Part shown: positions 52,918 to 60,914 of the stretch, piece by piece
How positions within the stretch are numbered: the stretch's first letter is position 1
Layout: the number at the start of each line of letters is the position of its first letter
From: Lachnospiraceae bacterium
GTDB lineage: Bacteria; Bacillota; Clostridia; Lachnospirales; Lachnospiraceae
NCBI GenBank assembly: GCA_014804445.1
Contig: JAAUZU010000006.1
Location: 1-64,000 of the forward strand
DNA length: 64,000 nt
Direction of reading: 5' to 3'
The notes under the pieces: model-generated
What the model was told of the DNA's origin: nothing
Seen by the model: only the letters and a program-made list of their open reading frames with translations
Database searches by the model: none
Position numbers and translations under genes: made by a program

Positions 52918-54855
52918 ATGTCATACGAAAAATATAACAATGCATTAAAGGCAGCGCAGAAGGAGTATCGTGCCCGCCTGCTGAAGGGGGCTTATCCTTA
53001 TCTGCCGGCTTTGGATGAGATTTTATCTTATGTGAAGGTAGAATATGAAGTGAGCCTTGGACTGTGCGAAGTGCCGCTGGAATTGATTGTGGGAACCAGA
53101 ACGAGGGGCAGAACCAACGCTTTTGCTGCTAATTTTATGCCGCTTCTGGATCCATACTCTGAATTTGCCAATAAATGGATACGCTTATACACTTCTATGC
53201 AGGAGGAGGGACTGCGGGATCCGGTGAAGGTTTATGAGTTTATGAACCGGTTTTATGTGCTGGAGGGCAATAAGCGAATCAGCGTTTTGAAATATCTCGA
53301 TTCCTACAGCGTGCCCTGCAACGTGATTCGGGTCGTTCCCAAGCGCAGTGACACGAAAGAAAATATCATTTATTATGAATTTTTGGATTTCTATGAAATT
53401 ACCAATGTGAATTATATCTATTTCAGCGAGACCGGCAGATTTGCCAAGCTTCTGGCACGGATTGGCACACCGAAGGGAGTAAAATGGACTTTTGATGATC
53501 GTATAGATTTTAATAATGTTTATATCTCTTTCCGAAAGGCATTTGAGTCGAAGGGCGGGAAAAAACTGCCGATTACAGTAGGTGATGCGCTGTTGGCATT
53601 TCTTACCGTGTACGGCTATCAGGAGACGAAGCAAAAGACGGTACAGGAGATTAAAAAAGACCTTTCCAACATTTGGGACGAATTTCTGGTGTTGACGGAA
53701 GAGCAGTCGATAGAGTTATCCATGGAGCCCTCCAAAAAGGAAAGTTCCCACAATATATATAAAAACCTGCTGAACTTGATTCTGCCGGACAATATGAACA
53801 AGGTTAAGATTGCATTTTTATATGAGAAAACCCACAGAGCCTCAAGCTGGACTTACAGTCATGAGCTTGGAAGACTGTATCTGGAAAATGTATTTCCCGG
53901 GCAGGTGGAGACGAAGGCGTTTGAGAATGTGATTGTCGGCGAAAATGATTTGGAGATGATGGAGCAGGTTATCAAGGATGGCTATAATGTGCTTTTTACC
54001 ACGACTCCGGTGATGATACCTGCCAGCTTAAAGGTCGGAGCAAACCACCCGAATGTGAAGATTCTGAACTGTTCCCTGAATACTTCTCATCCCACCCTGC
54101 GGACTTATTACGGCAGAATGTATGAGGCAAAATTTCTGGCAGGCGTTATTGCAGGCTCCCTGACGACCACGGGCAAGCTGGGCTATATTGCCAACTATCC
54201 GATTTACGGCATGGTGGCTAATATCAATGCCTTTGCGCTGGGCGCTAAGATGGTGAATCCCAACGCCAGGGTTTATCTGGACTGGAGCACCCTGAAAGAC
54301 AAGGAAGTGGAGATTGTCAATGACCCTGAAATTAATTATATCATGGATCAGGATATGAAGTCACCCGGCAGCGCTTCTCGGCGGTTCGGACTTTACCATA
54401 TCAATGAAGGAGCACCGGATAATCTGGCTATGACGACATGGCACTGGGGAAAGCTTTACGAAAAGATTGTCCGCACCATATTGAACGGAACATGGAAAGA
54501 TGATGATGCTGCCATAGGAAACCGCGCCATCAATTACTGGTGGGGTATGTCCGCCGGCGTGGTGGATCTGATTTGTTCCCAGGATTTGCCACAGGGGACG
54601 AAGCGGCTGGTAGATTTGCTGCGCAGCAATATCTGTGCGGATGTTCTGGTTCCCTTTTCCGGTGAAATGCGGGCACAGGATGGAACGGTGATGAATAAAG
54701 CGGATCAGATTATTTTACCGAAAGATATTATTACAATGGACTGGCTGGCAGAAAATGTGGTAGGAAGCATCCCATCCATTTCAGATTTGACAAAAGAGGC
54801 GCAGGCAGTTACCAAAATACAAGGATTGAGCAGTCCGGAAGAGTCCGAAGCCTGA
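52918..54855 (+). CDS. ParB-like domain fused to a BMP/PnrA-type binding domain, cytosolic
   Basis: This 645-residue protein has two parts. The N-terminal ~290 residues contain a ParB/sulfiredoxin-like core (DPVKVYEFMNRFYVLEGNKRISVLKYL at about residues 100-127; the EGNKR box is the diagnostic) followed by helices. The C-terminal ~350 residues (from about 293, KVKIAFLYEKTHRASSW) are a BMP/PnrA/Med-type periplasmic-binding-like fold, with GSLTTTGKLGYIANYP and NPNARVYLDW. There is no signal peptide or lipobox, so it is cytoplasmic, unlike transporter-bound BMP lipoproteins. No ABC permease is adjacent. It may be a nucleoside-sensing regulator. GGGAGGTG precedes ATG 52918. Confidence 0.75.
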   Translation: MSYEKYNNALKAAQKEYRARLLKGAYPYLPALDEILSYVKVEYEVSLGLCEVPLELIVGTRTRGRTNAFAANFMPLLDPYSEFANKWIRLYTSMQEEGLRDPVKVYEFMNRFYVLEGNKRISVLKYLDSYSVPCNVIRVVPKRSDTKENIIYYEFLDFYEITNVNYIYFSETGRFAKLLARIGTPKGVKWTFDDRIDFNNVYISFRKAFESKGGKKLPITVGDALLAFLTVYGYQETKQKTVQEIKKDLSNIWDEFLVLTEEQSIELSMEPSKKESSHNIYKNLLNLILPDNMNKVKIAFLYEKTHRASSWTYSHELGRLYLENVFPGQVETKAFENVIVGENDLEMMEQVIKDGYNVLFTTTPVMIPASLKVGANHPNVKILNCSLNTSHPTLRTYYGRMYEAKFLAGVIAGSLTTTGKLGYIANYPIYGMVANINAFALGAKMVNPNARVYLDWSTLKDKEVEIVNDPEINYIMDQDMKSPGSASRRFGLYHINEGAPDNLAMTTWHWGKLYEKIVRTILNGTWKDDDAAIGNRAINYWWGMSAGVVDLICSQDLPQGTKRLVDLLRSNICADVLVPFSGEMRAQDGTVMNKADQIILPKDIITMDWLAENVVGSIPSISDLTKEAQAVTKIQGLSSPEESEA

Positions 54856-54898
54856 TGATTTACAAATGAGAGAATGAAAGAAGAAATGGGAACGTCTA

Positions 54899-55495
54899 AT
54901 GAAAATTTTGGCAATTGCTGATCAGGAATCAAAATTATTGTGGGACTATTTTGACAAGAGTTATCTGGAGGGAATTGATTTGATTCTCTCCTGCGGAGAT
55001 TTAAAGCCCCAGTATTTATCCTTTCTGGCTACCTTTACACATGCGCCGGTTTTGTATGTACACGGCAATCATGACGACAGGTATGCCGAGACGCCGCCTG
55101 ATGGCTGTATCTGCATTGAGGATAAAATCTATGTGTATAAAGGCGTCCGGATATTGGGGCTTGGAGGTTCCATGCGCTATAAGCCCGGCGCGCACCAGTA
55201 CACGCAGGCGCAGATGCACCGGCGTGTGCGAAGGCTGTGGTGGAAGCTGAAATACAATCGTGGCTTTGACATCCTGCTGACTCATTCGCCGGCTTATCAG
55301 TTTAACGATGGGAATGATCTGCCCCACAGAGGCTTTGCCGCATTCTGTGCCTTGCTTGACAAATACAAACCGGCATTTTTTGTGCATGGACATGTACATT
55401 TGAATTATGGCGCTAAAATTCCGCGTCTGTCCACTTATAACGAGACGCAGGTTATCAATGCATACGAAAAATATATTTTTGAGATTGACGTGTAA
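54899..55495 (+). CDS. Calcineurin-like metallophosphoesterase
   Basis: This 198-residue phosphoesterase has metal-ligand motifs ILAIADQES (the first Asp; the His is replaced by Gln-Glu in the usual DxH), LSCGDL, VHGNHDDRY, LLTHSP and GHVHLNYG. All but the first match the family, so the first metal site is altered. The substrate is unknown; related small enzymes hydrolyse nucleotide or cyclic phosphates. It lies 43 bases after the BMP-fusion gene and may form an operon with it. Confidence 0.85.
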   Translation: MKILAIADQESKLLWDYFDKSYLEGIDLILSCGDLKPQYLSFLATFTHAPVLYVHGNHDDRYAETPPDGCICIEDKIYVYKGVRILGLGGSMRYKPGAHQYTQAQMHRRVRRLWWKLKYNRGFDILLTHSPAYQFNDGNDLPHRGFAAFCALLDKYKPAFFVHGHVHLNYGAKIPRLSTYNETQVINAYEKYIFEIDV

Positions 55496-55583
55496 TTTCT
55501 TTCGGCAGTTTTTCGGAAAAAGGAAAATAGGCCAACTTAGTAGTAAAAACGCTTTATCTGTAGAATGCATGTTAAAATTTGGT

Positions 55584-55599
55584 TGTAATCATTATTACA
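55584..55599. promoter_or_regulatory. Perfect dyad upstream of the XRE regulator, candidate operator
   Basis: TGTAATCATTATTACA is a 16-bp inverted repeat (TGTAAT, four-base spacer, ATTACA) that ends nine bases before the ribosome binding site of the small XRE gene. Position and symmetry fit a self-binding repressor. No clear -10/-35 pair surrounds it. Confidence 0.5.
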
Positions 55600-55622
55600 G
55601 CAAAAGAAAAGGAGGACATGCA

Positions 55623-55838
55623 ATGGACAACAGAAAATATCTGCGCAGAATGAAAGAACTACGCGAGGATCACGACTATGGGCAGAAACAGGTGGCAGCG
55701 GTCTTGCAAATCGACCAAAGGGTGTATTCGAGATACGAGACTGGGCGGAATGTGCTGCCGGTAGCCATGGTTTACGGGCTGTGCGAGCTTTATGGCGTAT
55801 CATCGGATTATCTGTTGGGGATAAGTGACAAGAAGTAA
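55623..55838 (+). CDS. Small XRE-family helix-turn-helix regulator
   Basis: This 71-residue Cro/C1-type DNA-binding protein is one HTH domain: MKELREDHDYGQKQVAAVLQIDQRVYSRYETG, ending LCELYGVSSDYLLG. The start at 55623 is set by AAGGAGG eight bases upstream. Longer in-frame sequence belongs to the phosphoesterase region and is not coding. No toxin gene or phage gene is adjacent, so it is a stand-alone regulator, perhaps of the neighbouring genes or itself through the 55584 dyad. Confidence 0.88.
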   Translation: MDNRKYLRRMKELREDHDYGQKQVAAVLQIDQRVYSRYETGRNVLPVAMVYGLCELYGVSSDYLLGISDKK

Positions 55839-55852
55839 AACGGAAACAAAAG

Positions 55853-55887
55853 CGTGTCAAGAAAAAATACTTGACACGTCTTTTCTT
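55853..55887 (+). terminator. Terminator after the XRE gene, overlapping the next promoter
   Basis: The 9-bp stem CGTGTCAAG (55853-55861) / CTTGACACG (55870-55878) is followed by TCTTTTCTTTT. Its 3' arm contains TTGACA, the -35 box of the ylxM-ffh promoter. Confidence 0.72.
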
Positions 55888-55899
55888 TTGTAGTACACT
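55871..55899 (+). promoter_or_regulatory. Promoter of the ylxM-ffh operon
   Basis: TTGACA (55871-55876) and TACACT (55894-55899) are 17 bases apart, 43 bases before the ylxM start. The -35 lies in the stem and the spacer in the T-run of the preceding terminator, so the two functions share the same 30 bases. Confidence 0.72.
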
Positions 55900-55941
55900 T
55901 GCTAAGGTGTCGCGGAGAAATCGTGGAAGGACACGTGGAAG

Positions 55942-56298
55942 ATGGAAAAGATTTTTGAACAGGGGCTTTTGTATGATTTTTACGGAGAGCTTCTGACAGA
56001 GCATCAGCGCAGGATTTATGAAGAGGCGGTATACAACGATATGTCCCTTTCGGAGATTGCCGAGGAAGAAGGCATCAGCAGGCAGGGCGTTCACGATTTG
56101 ATAAAGCGCTGTGACAAAATACTGAGCGGATACGAAGAAAAACTGCATTTGGCAGCACGTTTTGCCGAGGCGAAGAAGACGGTGGGTGAGGCGCTTAAGC
56201 TGACGGAAGCGGAGCTTGCAGGCGAGTGCGGAGAAGCGTCAGAGGACAGTCTTTTGGAGATAAAGAGGCTTTTGAACAGGCTTCTGGAAGAATTGTAA
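55942..56298 (+). CDS. ylxM: YlxM, UPF0122 sigma-like HTH protein of the SRP operon
   Basis: This 118-residue protein has a sigma-70 region-4-like HTH (HQRRIYEEAVYNDMSLSEIAEEEGISRQGVHDLIKR). It is the conserved companion of ffh in Firmicutes and is thought to modulate SRP function, although its exact role is not proven. CGTGGAAG precedes ATG 55942. ffh follows after 21 bases. Confidence 0.93.
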   Translation: MEKIFEQGLLYDFYGELLTEHQRRIYEEAVYNDMSLSEIAEEEGISRQGVHDLIKRCDKILSGYEEKLHLAARFAEAKKTVGEALKLTEAELAGECGEASEDSLLEIKRLLNRLLEEL

Positions 56299-56319
56299 CG
56301 GCAGATACAGGGAGTGCAT

Positions 56320-57690
56320 ATGGCATTTGAGAGCTTAACAGATAAACTGCAAAATATATTTAAAGGCTTACGAGGCAAGGGGCGCCTGACGGAAGAGGAT
56401 GTCAGAAACGCGCTGAAGGAAGTAAAAATGGCGCTTTTGGAGGCGGACGTAAACTTTCGTGTGGTAAAACAGTTTGTAAAGTCTGTCGAGGAACGCGCGG
56501 TGGGAGCCGATGTGTTAAACGGCTTAAATCCCGGGCAGATGGTCATCAAAATCGTAAACGAAGAGATGATTGCCCTGATGGGTTCTGAGACCACGGAGAT
56601 ACAAATGCAGCCCGGCAAAGCCATCACCGTTATTATGATGGCGGGTCTTCAGGGTGCAGGTAAGACAACCACGACTGCAAAAATTGCGGGAAAGCTCAAG
56701 AAAAAAGGGAAGAAAACGCTTTTGACGGCATGTGACATTTATCGGCCTGCGGCGATTGAGCAGTTACAGGTAAACGGTGCAAAGCAGGAAGTAGACGTCT
56801 TTTCCATGGGGACGGGGCATAAGCCTGTGGACATTGCCAAGGCGGCCTTGGAGCATGCAGCAAAGAACGGGCATAATGTCGTGATTCTGGATACGGCGGG
56901 CCGGCTGCATATCGATGAGGACATGATGGCGGAGCTTCAGGAAATCAAGTCCGAGATTGAGGTGCATCAGACCCTGCTGGTAGTGGACGCCATGACCGGA
57001 CAGGATGCGGTCAATGTGGCAAAGGAATTTGACGAAAAAGTCGGCATAGACGGCGTGGTGCTGTCCAAGATGGACGGCGATACCCGCGGCGGTGCGGCGC
57101 TTTCCGTAAAGGCAGTGACGGGCAAGCCGATTCTGTATGTAGGTATGGGAGAAAAGCTCTCCGATTTGGAGCAGTTTTACCCGGACAGAATGGCAAGCCG
57201 GATTTTGGGAATGGGAGATGTCCTGTCGTTTATCGACAAGGTACAGGCCAATATAGATATTGATGCGGACAAAGAAAAAGAAATGGCTGACCGCATGAAG
57301 AAGGGCAAGTTCGATTTCGAGGATTACCTGGAGAGCATGAAGCAGATGAAAAAGCTGGGTGGGCTTTCCGCCATACTGGGCATGATGCCGGGTATGGGAG
57401 GTAAACTGGGTGACATCGAGTCCATGGTTGACGATAAGCAGCTTGCCCACATGGAGGCGATTGTGCTTTCCATGACGCCTGCAGAGAGAAGGAACCCCAA
57501 GCTTTTAAATCCGCAGCGAAAGCACAGGATTGCAAAAGGCGCAGGTGTGGATATTGCGCAGGTCAACCGCTTTATCAAGCAGTTTGAGCAGAGCCAGAAG
57601 ATGATGAAGCAGTTTGGCGGCGGTAAGAGAAAGGGCTTTGGAATGGGCGGGTTCCCGGGCTTTGGCGGTAAGGGAAGATTTCCCTTCTAA
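56320..57690 (+). CDS. ffh: Signal recognition particle protein Ffh (SRP54)
   Basis: This 456-residue SRP GTPase binds signal sequences and 4.5S/6S-like SRP RNA. The N and G domains have ALLEADVNFRVVKQF, G1 GLQGAGKTTTTAKIAG, DIYRPAAIEQL, DTAGRLHIDEDMMAEL, SKMDGDTRGGAAL and GEKLSDLEQFYPDRMA. The methionine-rich M domain (about 300-430) is followed by a Gly/Phe-rich tail (GMGGFPGFGGKGRFPF). The start is ATG 56320, five bases after AGGGAG. GTG 56314 is in frame but overlaps that site. It partners FtsY from 48804. Confidence 0.96.
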   Translation: MAFESLTDKLQNIFKGLRGKGRLTEEDVRNALKEVKMALLEADVNFRVVKQFVKSVEERAVGADVLNGLNPGQMVIKIVNEEMIALMGSETTEIQMQPGKAITVIMMAGLQGAGKTTTTAKIAGKLKKKGKKTLLTACDIYRPAAIEQLQVNGAKQEVDVFSMGTGHKPVDIAKAALEHAAKNGHNVVILDTAGRLHIDEDMMAELQEIKSEIEVHQTLLVVDAMTGQDAVNVAKEFDEKVGIDGVVLSKMDGDTRGGAALSVKAVTGKPILYVGMGEKLSDLEQFYPDRMASRILGMGDVLSFIDKVQANIDIDADKEKEMADRMKKGKFDFEDYLESMKQMKKLGGLSAILGMMPGMGGKLGDIESMVDDKQLAHMEAIVLSMTPAERRNPKLLNPQRKHRIAKGAGVDIAQVNRFIKQFEQSQKMMKQFGGGKRKGFGMGGFPGFGGKGRFPF

Positions 57691-57776
57691 ATAATTTCAG
57701 GACGGATATGGAATTTTCTAAAGAAAAGACCTTATCATAAATAAATTAATTTTAAAATTTGCGGAGGTGAATGAAC

Positions 57777-58022
57777 ATGGCAGTAAAAATCAGGTTGAGA
57801 AGAATGGGACAGAAAAAGGCTCCTTTTTATAGAATCGTCGTAGCAGATTCCCGTTCTCCCAGAGATGGCAGATGTATCGAAGAAATCGGTACCTACGATC
57901 CCAGCACAGAGCCGAGCACTTTCAAAATCAATGAAGAGCTGGCAAAGAAATGGCTGGCAAACGGCGCACAGCCTACAGAGGTTGTAGGCAAGCTGTTCAA
58001 GATTGCCGGCATTGAAAAATAG
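57777..58022 (+). CDS. rpsP: 30S ribosomal protein S16
   Basis: This 81-residue ribosomal protein starts [24 protein letters not shown] and includes [17 protein letters not shown] lies seven bases before ATG 57777. An in-frame ATG at 57771 is too close to it. The gene follows ffh by 86 bases and precedes khpA, the conserved Firmicutes order. Confidence 0.95.
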   Translation: MAVKIRLRRMGQKKAPFYRIVVADSRSPRDGRCIEEIGTYDPSTEPSTFKINEELAKKWLANGAQPTEVVGKLFKIAGIEK

Positions 58023-58054
58023 TTTCCTGCTAACGATGTGCCTGGAGGTGGATT

Positions 58055-58282
58055 ATGAAGGAATTGGTTGAAGTAATTGCAAAAGCACTTGTCGATAATC
58101 CCGATGAAGTGGTGGTAACAGAAAAGACAGAAGGAAAAAATGTCACTGTAGAGCTTCATGTTGCTGCGTCCGATATGGGTAAGGTCATCGGTAAGCAGGG
58201 AAGGATTGCAAAGGCAATCCGTTCTGTCGTAAAAGCGGCGTCATCCAAAGAGAATCTGCGGGTGGATGTGGAAATTATCTAA
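58055..58282 (+). CDS. khpA: KH-domain RNA-binding protein KhpA (YlqC)
   Basis: This 75-residue single KH-domain protein has the RNA-binding GxxG loop as GKVIGKQGRIAKAIR. In Firmicutes it pairs with KhpB/EloR and affects cell-division and small-RNA control. CTGGAGGTGG precedes ATG 58055. It lies between rpsP and rimM, its usual place. Confidence 0.93.
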   Translation: MKELVEVIAKALVDNPDEVVVTEKTEGKNVTVELHVAASDMGKVIGKQGRIAKAIRSVVKAASSKENLRVDVEII

Positions 58283-58342
58283 GGAAATGCAAAGAAAACA
58301 TTTCTTTAGAGCAGGTACAAAACCGCGTATGCTGCACTTATG

Positions 58343-58372
58343 CAGGGGCGTTTTTCAAACGCCCCTGTTTTT
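58343..58372 (+). terminator. Internal terminator between khpA and rimM
   Basis: This 11-bp GC-rich perfect stem, CAGGGGCGTTT (58343-58353) / AAACGCCCCTG (58357-58367), has loop TTC and is followed by TTTTT. It is a strong terminator in form, 60 bases after khpA and 24 before the rimM start, so it would split the ylxM-to-trmD block into two units unless read through. No clear promoter for rimM is seen after it. Confidence 0.85.
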
Positions 58373-58396
58373 ACACATAATGGAAAGGGAAAAAAT

Positions 58397-58933
58397 ATGG
58401 ACGACGTATTGCAGGTAGGAATTATTACCTCTACGCACGGTGTCAGGGGAGAGGTCAAGGTATTTCCCACGACGGACGATATAAAACGGTTTAAGCGCTT
58501 AAAGAAGGTATTTTTGGACACAGGAAAGGAAATGCTGCCCTTGCAGCTTGCGCATGTGAAGTTTTTTAAGAATATGGTCATACTCAAGTTCGAGGGGCTT
58601 GACAATGTCGATGACGTGGTAAAATACAGGCAGAAAAGTCTGTATGTGGAGCGAAAGGATGCAGTAAAGCTTCAAAAAGACGAGTATTTTATCGCGGATT
58701 TGATTGATATAGAGGTATTTACGGAGGATGGAATCCACCTCGGCAGGCTTACGGATGTTATTACGACGGGAGCCAACGATGTGTATGCTGTTAAGCTGGC
58801 AGAGAGCAGTCTTGCCGGCAAAAATGCGGGGAAGGAGATTTTGATTCCCGCTATCAGGCAGTGTATTTTAGACGTAGATACAGAAGAGAAAAAAATGACG
58901 GTACATTTGCTGGAAGGGTTGCTTGACATATGA
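58397..58933 (+). CDS. rimM: Ribosome maturation factor RimM
   Basis: This 178-residue protein helps process the 3' head of 16S rRNA and binds S19. It has an N-terminal RimM domain (GIITSTHGVRGEVKVFPTTD) and a C-terminal PRC-barrel (about 95-175, with LGRLTDVITTGANDVYAVK and ILIPAIRQCILDVD). The start at ATG 58397 is chosen because GAAAGGGA lies about eight bases before it. Its end overlaps trmD by 4 bases. Confidence 0.94.
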   Translation: MDDVLQVGIITSTHGVRGEVKVFPTTDDIKRFKRLKKVFLDTGKEMLPLQLAHVKFFKNMVILKFEGLDNVDDVVKYRQKSLYVERKDAVKLQKDEYFIADLIDIEVFTEDGIHLGRLTDVITTGANDVYAVKLAESSLAGKNAGKEILIPAIRQCILDVDTEEKKMTVHLLEGLLDI

Positions 58934-60333
58934 ATTTCCATGTATTGACGCTGTTCCCTGAGATGGTGGAGGCAGGTCTTTCGGAAAGCATCATCGGAAG
59001 GGCGGCAGCAAAGGGCCTCATCGGTATCAATGCAGTCAACATCCGCGATTTTACCGATGATAAACACAAAAAAACAGACGATTATATTTACGGCGGCGGC
59101 GCGGGACTTTTGATGCAGGCGCAGCCGGTTTATGCTGCGCATAAAAGCGTACTTGAGAAAATCGGCGGGGGTAAAGTGCGTACTGTCTATCTGACGCCGC
59201 AGGGAAAGACATTTCATCAGGGCATGGCGGAGGAATTTGCCAAGGAAGAGGATTTGATTTTCCTCTGCGGGCATTATGAAGGCATTGATGAAAGGGTTTT
59301 AGAGCGGGTGGTCACGGACTATGTGTCTCTTGGTGATTTTGTGCTGACGGGAGGCGAGCTTGCCGCCATGGTGATGATAGATGCCATCGCCAGACTGGTT
59401 CCCGATGTGCTTCACAATGACAGTTCTGTTGTGGAAGAAACTTTTTCCGGATATTTACTGGAATACCCACAGTACACCAGACCGGAGGTGTGGATGGGGG
59501 AACGTGTGCCGGAAGCGCTTTTATCGGGAAACCATAAAAAGATACGGGAGTGGAGGCAGCAGAAGGCGGAGGAACGGACCCGTCTGAACCGACCGGATCT
59601 GTATGCCGCATACGAGAGGCTTATGCAGTGCCGCAGGGAGCTTTTACGGGACAAGCTGCATCATATGGATATGGCGGAGCTGATTTACAGGGAAAAAGCA
59701 GAGCTTCTTTATCATGACGGTGAGGGAACGCTTCTGCGGGACAGGGTGAGTGGCTGCTTTATGCTTACTGCAAAGAGCCGCGAGGCAGGCGGGCGGATAC
59801 TGGATGCATTTTTGGCTTCGGGAAAGGAAATGTCGGAGCTTTGGGCGGTGCATCAGGACTTTTTGGGAGAAGAAATGGCAAGACGGCTGCATATGACGGT
59901 TTTTCTCTGCGCCAGACAGGCGGTATATACCCGCAGGGAAGCCCCGCCGTTAAAGACACAGGATATCAGGCAGCTTTCAGCAGAGTATGCAGAGGTCGTG
60001 GGGCAGTATTATACGATGGATGACGAAGCCTATATTCGGGACAGAATTTCCCATGGTGCCATGTATGGCATTTTTGTGGAGAATGAACTTGCGGGTTTTA
60101 TCGGGGAACATGCCGAAGGCGGTATGGGGATGCTCACCGTATTTCCTGCGTACCGGAGACGGGGGCTGGCGGCGGCGTTAGAGAGCTTTCTGATTCACAA
60201 AACGCTGCAGAAAGGCTACACACCTTTCTGTCAGGTGGAGGAGAAAAACGAGGCTTCTTTAAAGCTGCAGGAGAAGCTTGGTCTGTATATAGCGCGGGAA
60301 AAAGTGTGGTGGTATCAAAAGCCGAAAAAATAA
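58930..60333 (+). CDS. trmD: tRNA (guanine37-N1)-methyltransferase TrmD fused to a GNAT acetyltransferase domain
   Basis: This 467-residue protein is about twice as long as normal TrmD (~240). Residues 1-~235 are a complete TrmD, a SPOUT methyltransferase with the knotted AdoMet site: MVEAGLSESIIGRAAAKG, DDYIYGGGAGLLM, CGHYEGIDERV, LGDFVLTGGELAAMVMIDAIARL and SGNHKKIREWR. After a linker, residues ~345-467 form a GNAT domain: FVENELAGFIGEHAEGGMGML, then the acetyl-CoA loop VFPAYRRRGLAAAL near 403-416, and NEASLKLQEKLGL. Both parts are one open reading frame without a frameshift. TrmD methylates G37 of tRNAs to stop frameshifting. The acetyltransferase target is unknown. Confidence 0.85.
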   Translation: MNFHVLTLFPEMVEAGLSESIIGRAAAKGLIGINAVNIRDFTDDKHKKTDDYIYGGGAGLLMQAQPVYAAHKSVLEKIGGGKVRTVYLTPQGKTFHQGMAEEFAKEEDLIFLCGHYEGIDERVLERVVTDYVSLGDFVLTGGELAAMVMIDAIARLVPDVLHNDSSVVEETFSGYLLEYPQYTRPEVWMGERVPEALLSGNHKKIREWRQQKAEERTRLNRPDLYAAYERLMQCRRELLRDKLHHMDMAELIYREKAELLYHDGEGTLLRDRVSGCFMLTAKSREAGGRILDAFLASGKEMSELWAVHQDFLGEEMARRLHMTVFLCARQAVYTRREAPPLKTQDIRQLSAEYAEVVGQYYTMDDEAYIRDRISHGAMYGIFVENELAGFIGEHAEGGMGMLTVFPAYRRRGLAAALESFLIHKTLQKGYTPFCQVEEKNEASLKLQEKLGLYIAREKVWWYQKPKK

Positions 60334-60336
60334 TAG

Positions 60337-60365
60337 TTGCAAATAGAGCGCTAATATGGTAAAGT
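60337..60365 (+). promoter_or_regulatory. Promoter for rplS
   Basis: TTGCAA (60337-60342) and TAAAGT (60360-60365, with an upstream TGG) are 17 bases apart. A ~70-base leader to rplS could hold a small stem (ATGG...CCAT, 60385-60420). An L19 autoregulatory leader is possible but not clear. Confidence 0.6.
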
Positions 60366-60439
60366 ATGAATGTTGTGATAACGAGATGGTCCTCTGTTAC
60401 GAATGTATTAAGAACATCCATTAGAAAAGGAGCAAAAAG

Positions 60440-60787
60440 ATGAACGATATTATCAAGAGCATTGAAGCAGAACAGTTGAAGGAGAACGTAGACCAGTTCA
60501 ACGTTGGCGATACCGTAAAGGTATACGGCAAGATCAAGGAAGGCAACCGCGAAAGAATTCAGGTATTTGAAGGAATCGTTGTAAAGCGTCAGGGCGGAAG
60601 CAGCCGCGAGACCTTTACCGTAAGAAAGACTTCCAATGGCATCGGCGTAGAGAAAACCTGGCCGTTACATTCTCCCAATGTAGAGAAGATAGAGGTAGTA
60701 AGGAGAGGTAAGGTAAGACGGGCTAAACTGAACTACTTAAAGGGTCGTGTCGGCAAGAGAGCAAAGGTAAAAGAAGTTATCAGATAA
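60440..60787 (+). CDS. rplS: 50S ribosomal protein L19
   Basis: This 115-residue ribosomal protein has [29 protein letters not shown] and the C-terminal [29 protein letters not shown] precedes ATG 60440. It follows trmD but has its own promoter, and a strong terminator lies after it. Confidence 0.96.
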   Translation: MNDIIKSIEAEQLKENVDQFNVGDTVKVYGKIKEGNRERIQVFEGIVVKRQGGSSRETFTVRKTSNGIGVEKTWPLHSPNVEKIEVVRRGKVRRAKLNYLKGRVGKRAKVKEVIR

Positions 60788-60801
60788 TGTATGCATGTGT
60801 G

Positions 60802-60844
60802 AATCACACCTTTTTTGGAATTTCCGGAAAAGGTGTGATTTTTT
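60802..60844 (+). terminator. Terminator after rplS
   Basis: The 13-bp stem AATCACACCTTTT (60802-60814) / AAAAGGTGTGATT (60828-60840) is followed by Ts. The loop itself can pair (GGAA / TTCC). Confidence 0.86.
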
Positions 60845-60846
60845 AC

Positions 60847-60875
60847 TGGCGGATGCCGCTTTCAGGTAGTATAAT
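60847..60875 (+). promoter_or_regulatory. Promoter for lepB-rbgA
   Basis: TATAAT (60870-60875) is a perfect -10, 40 bases before the first lepB. The -35 candidate TGGCGG at 17-base spacing is poor, so the promoter may rely on other contacts. Confidence 0.5.
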
Positions 60876-60914
60876 GAAAAAGAGTACGGTTTTTTTAGGA
60901 TAAAGGGAATGTGA

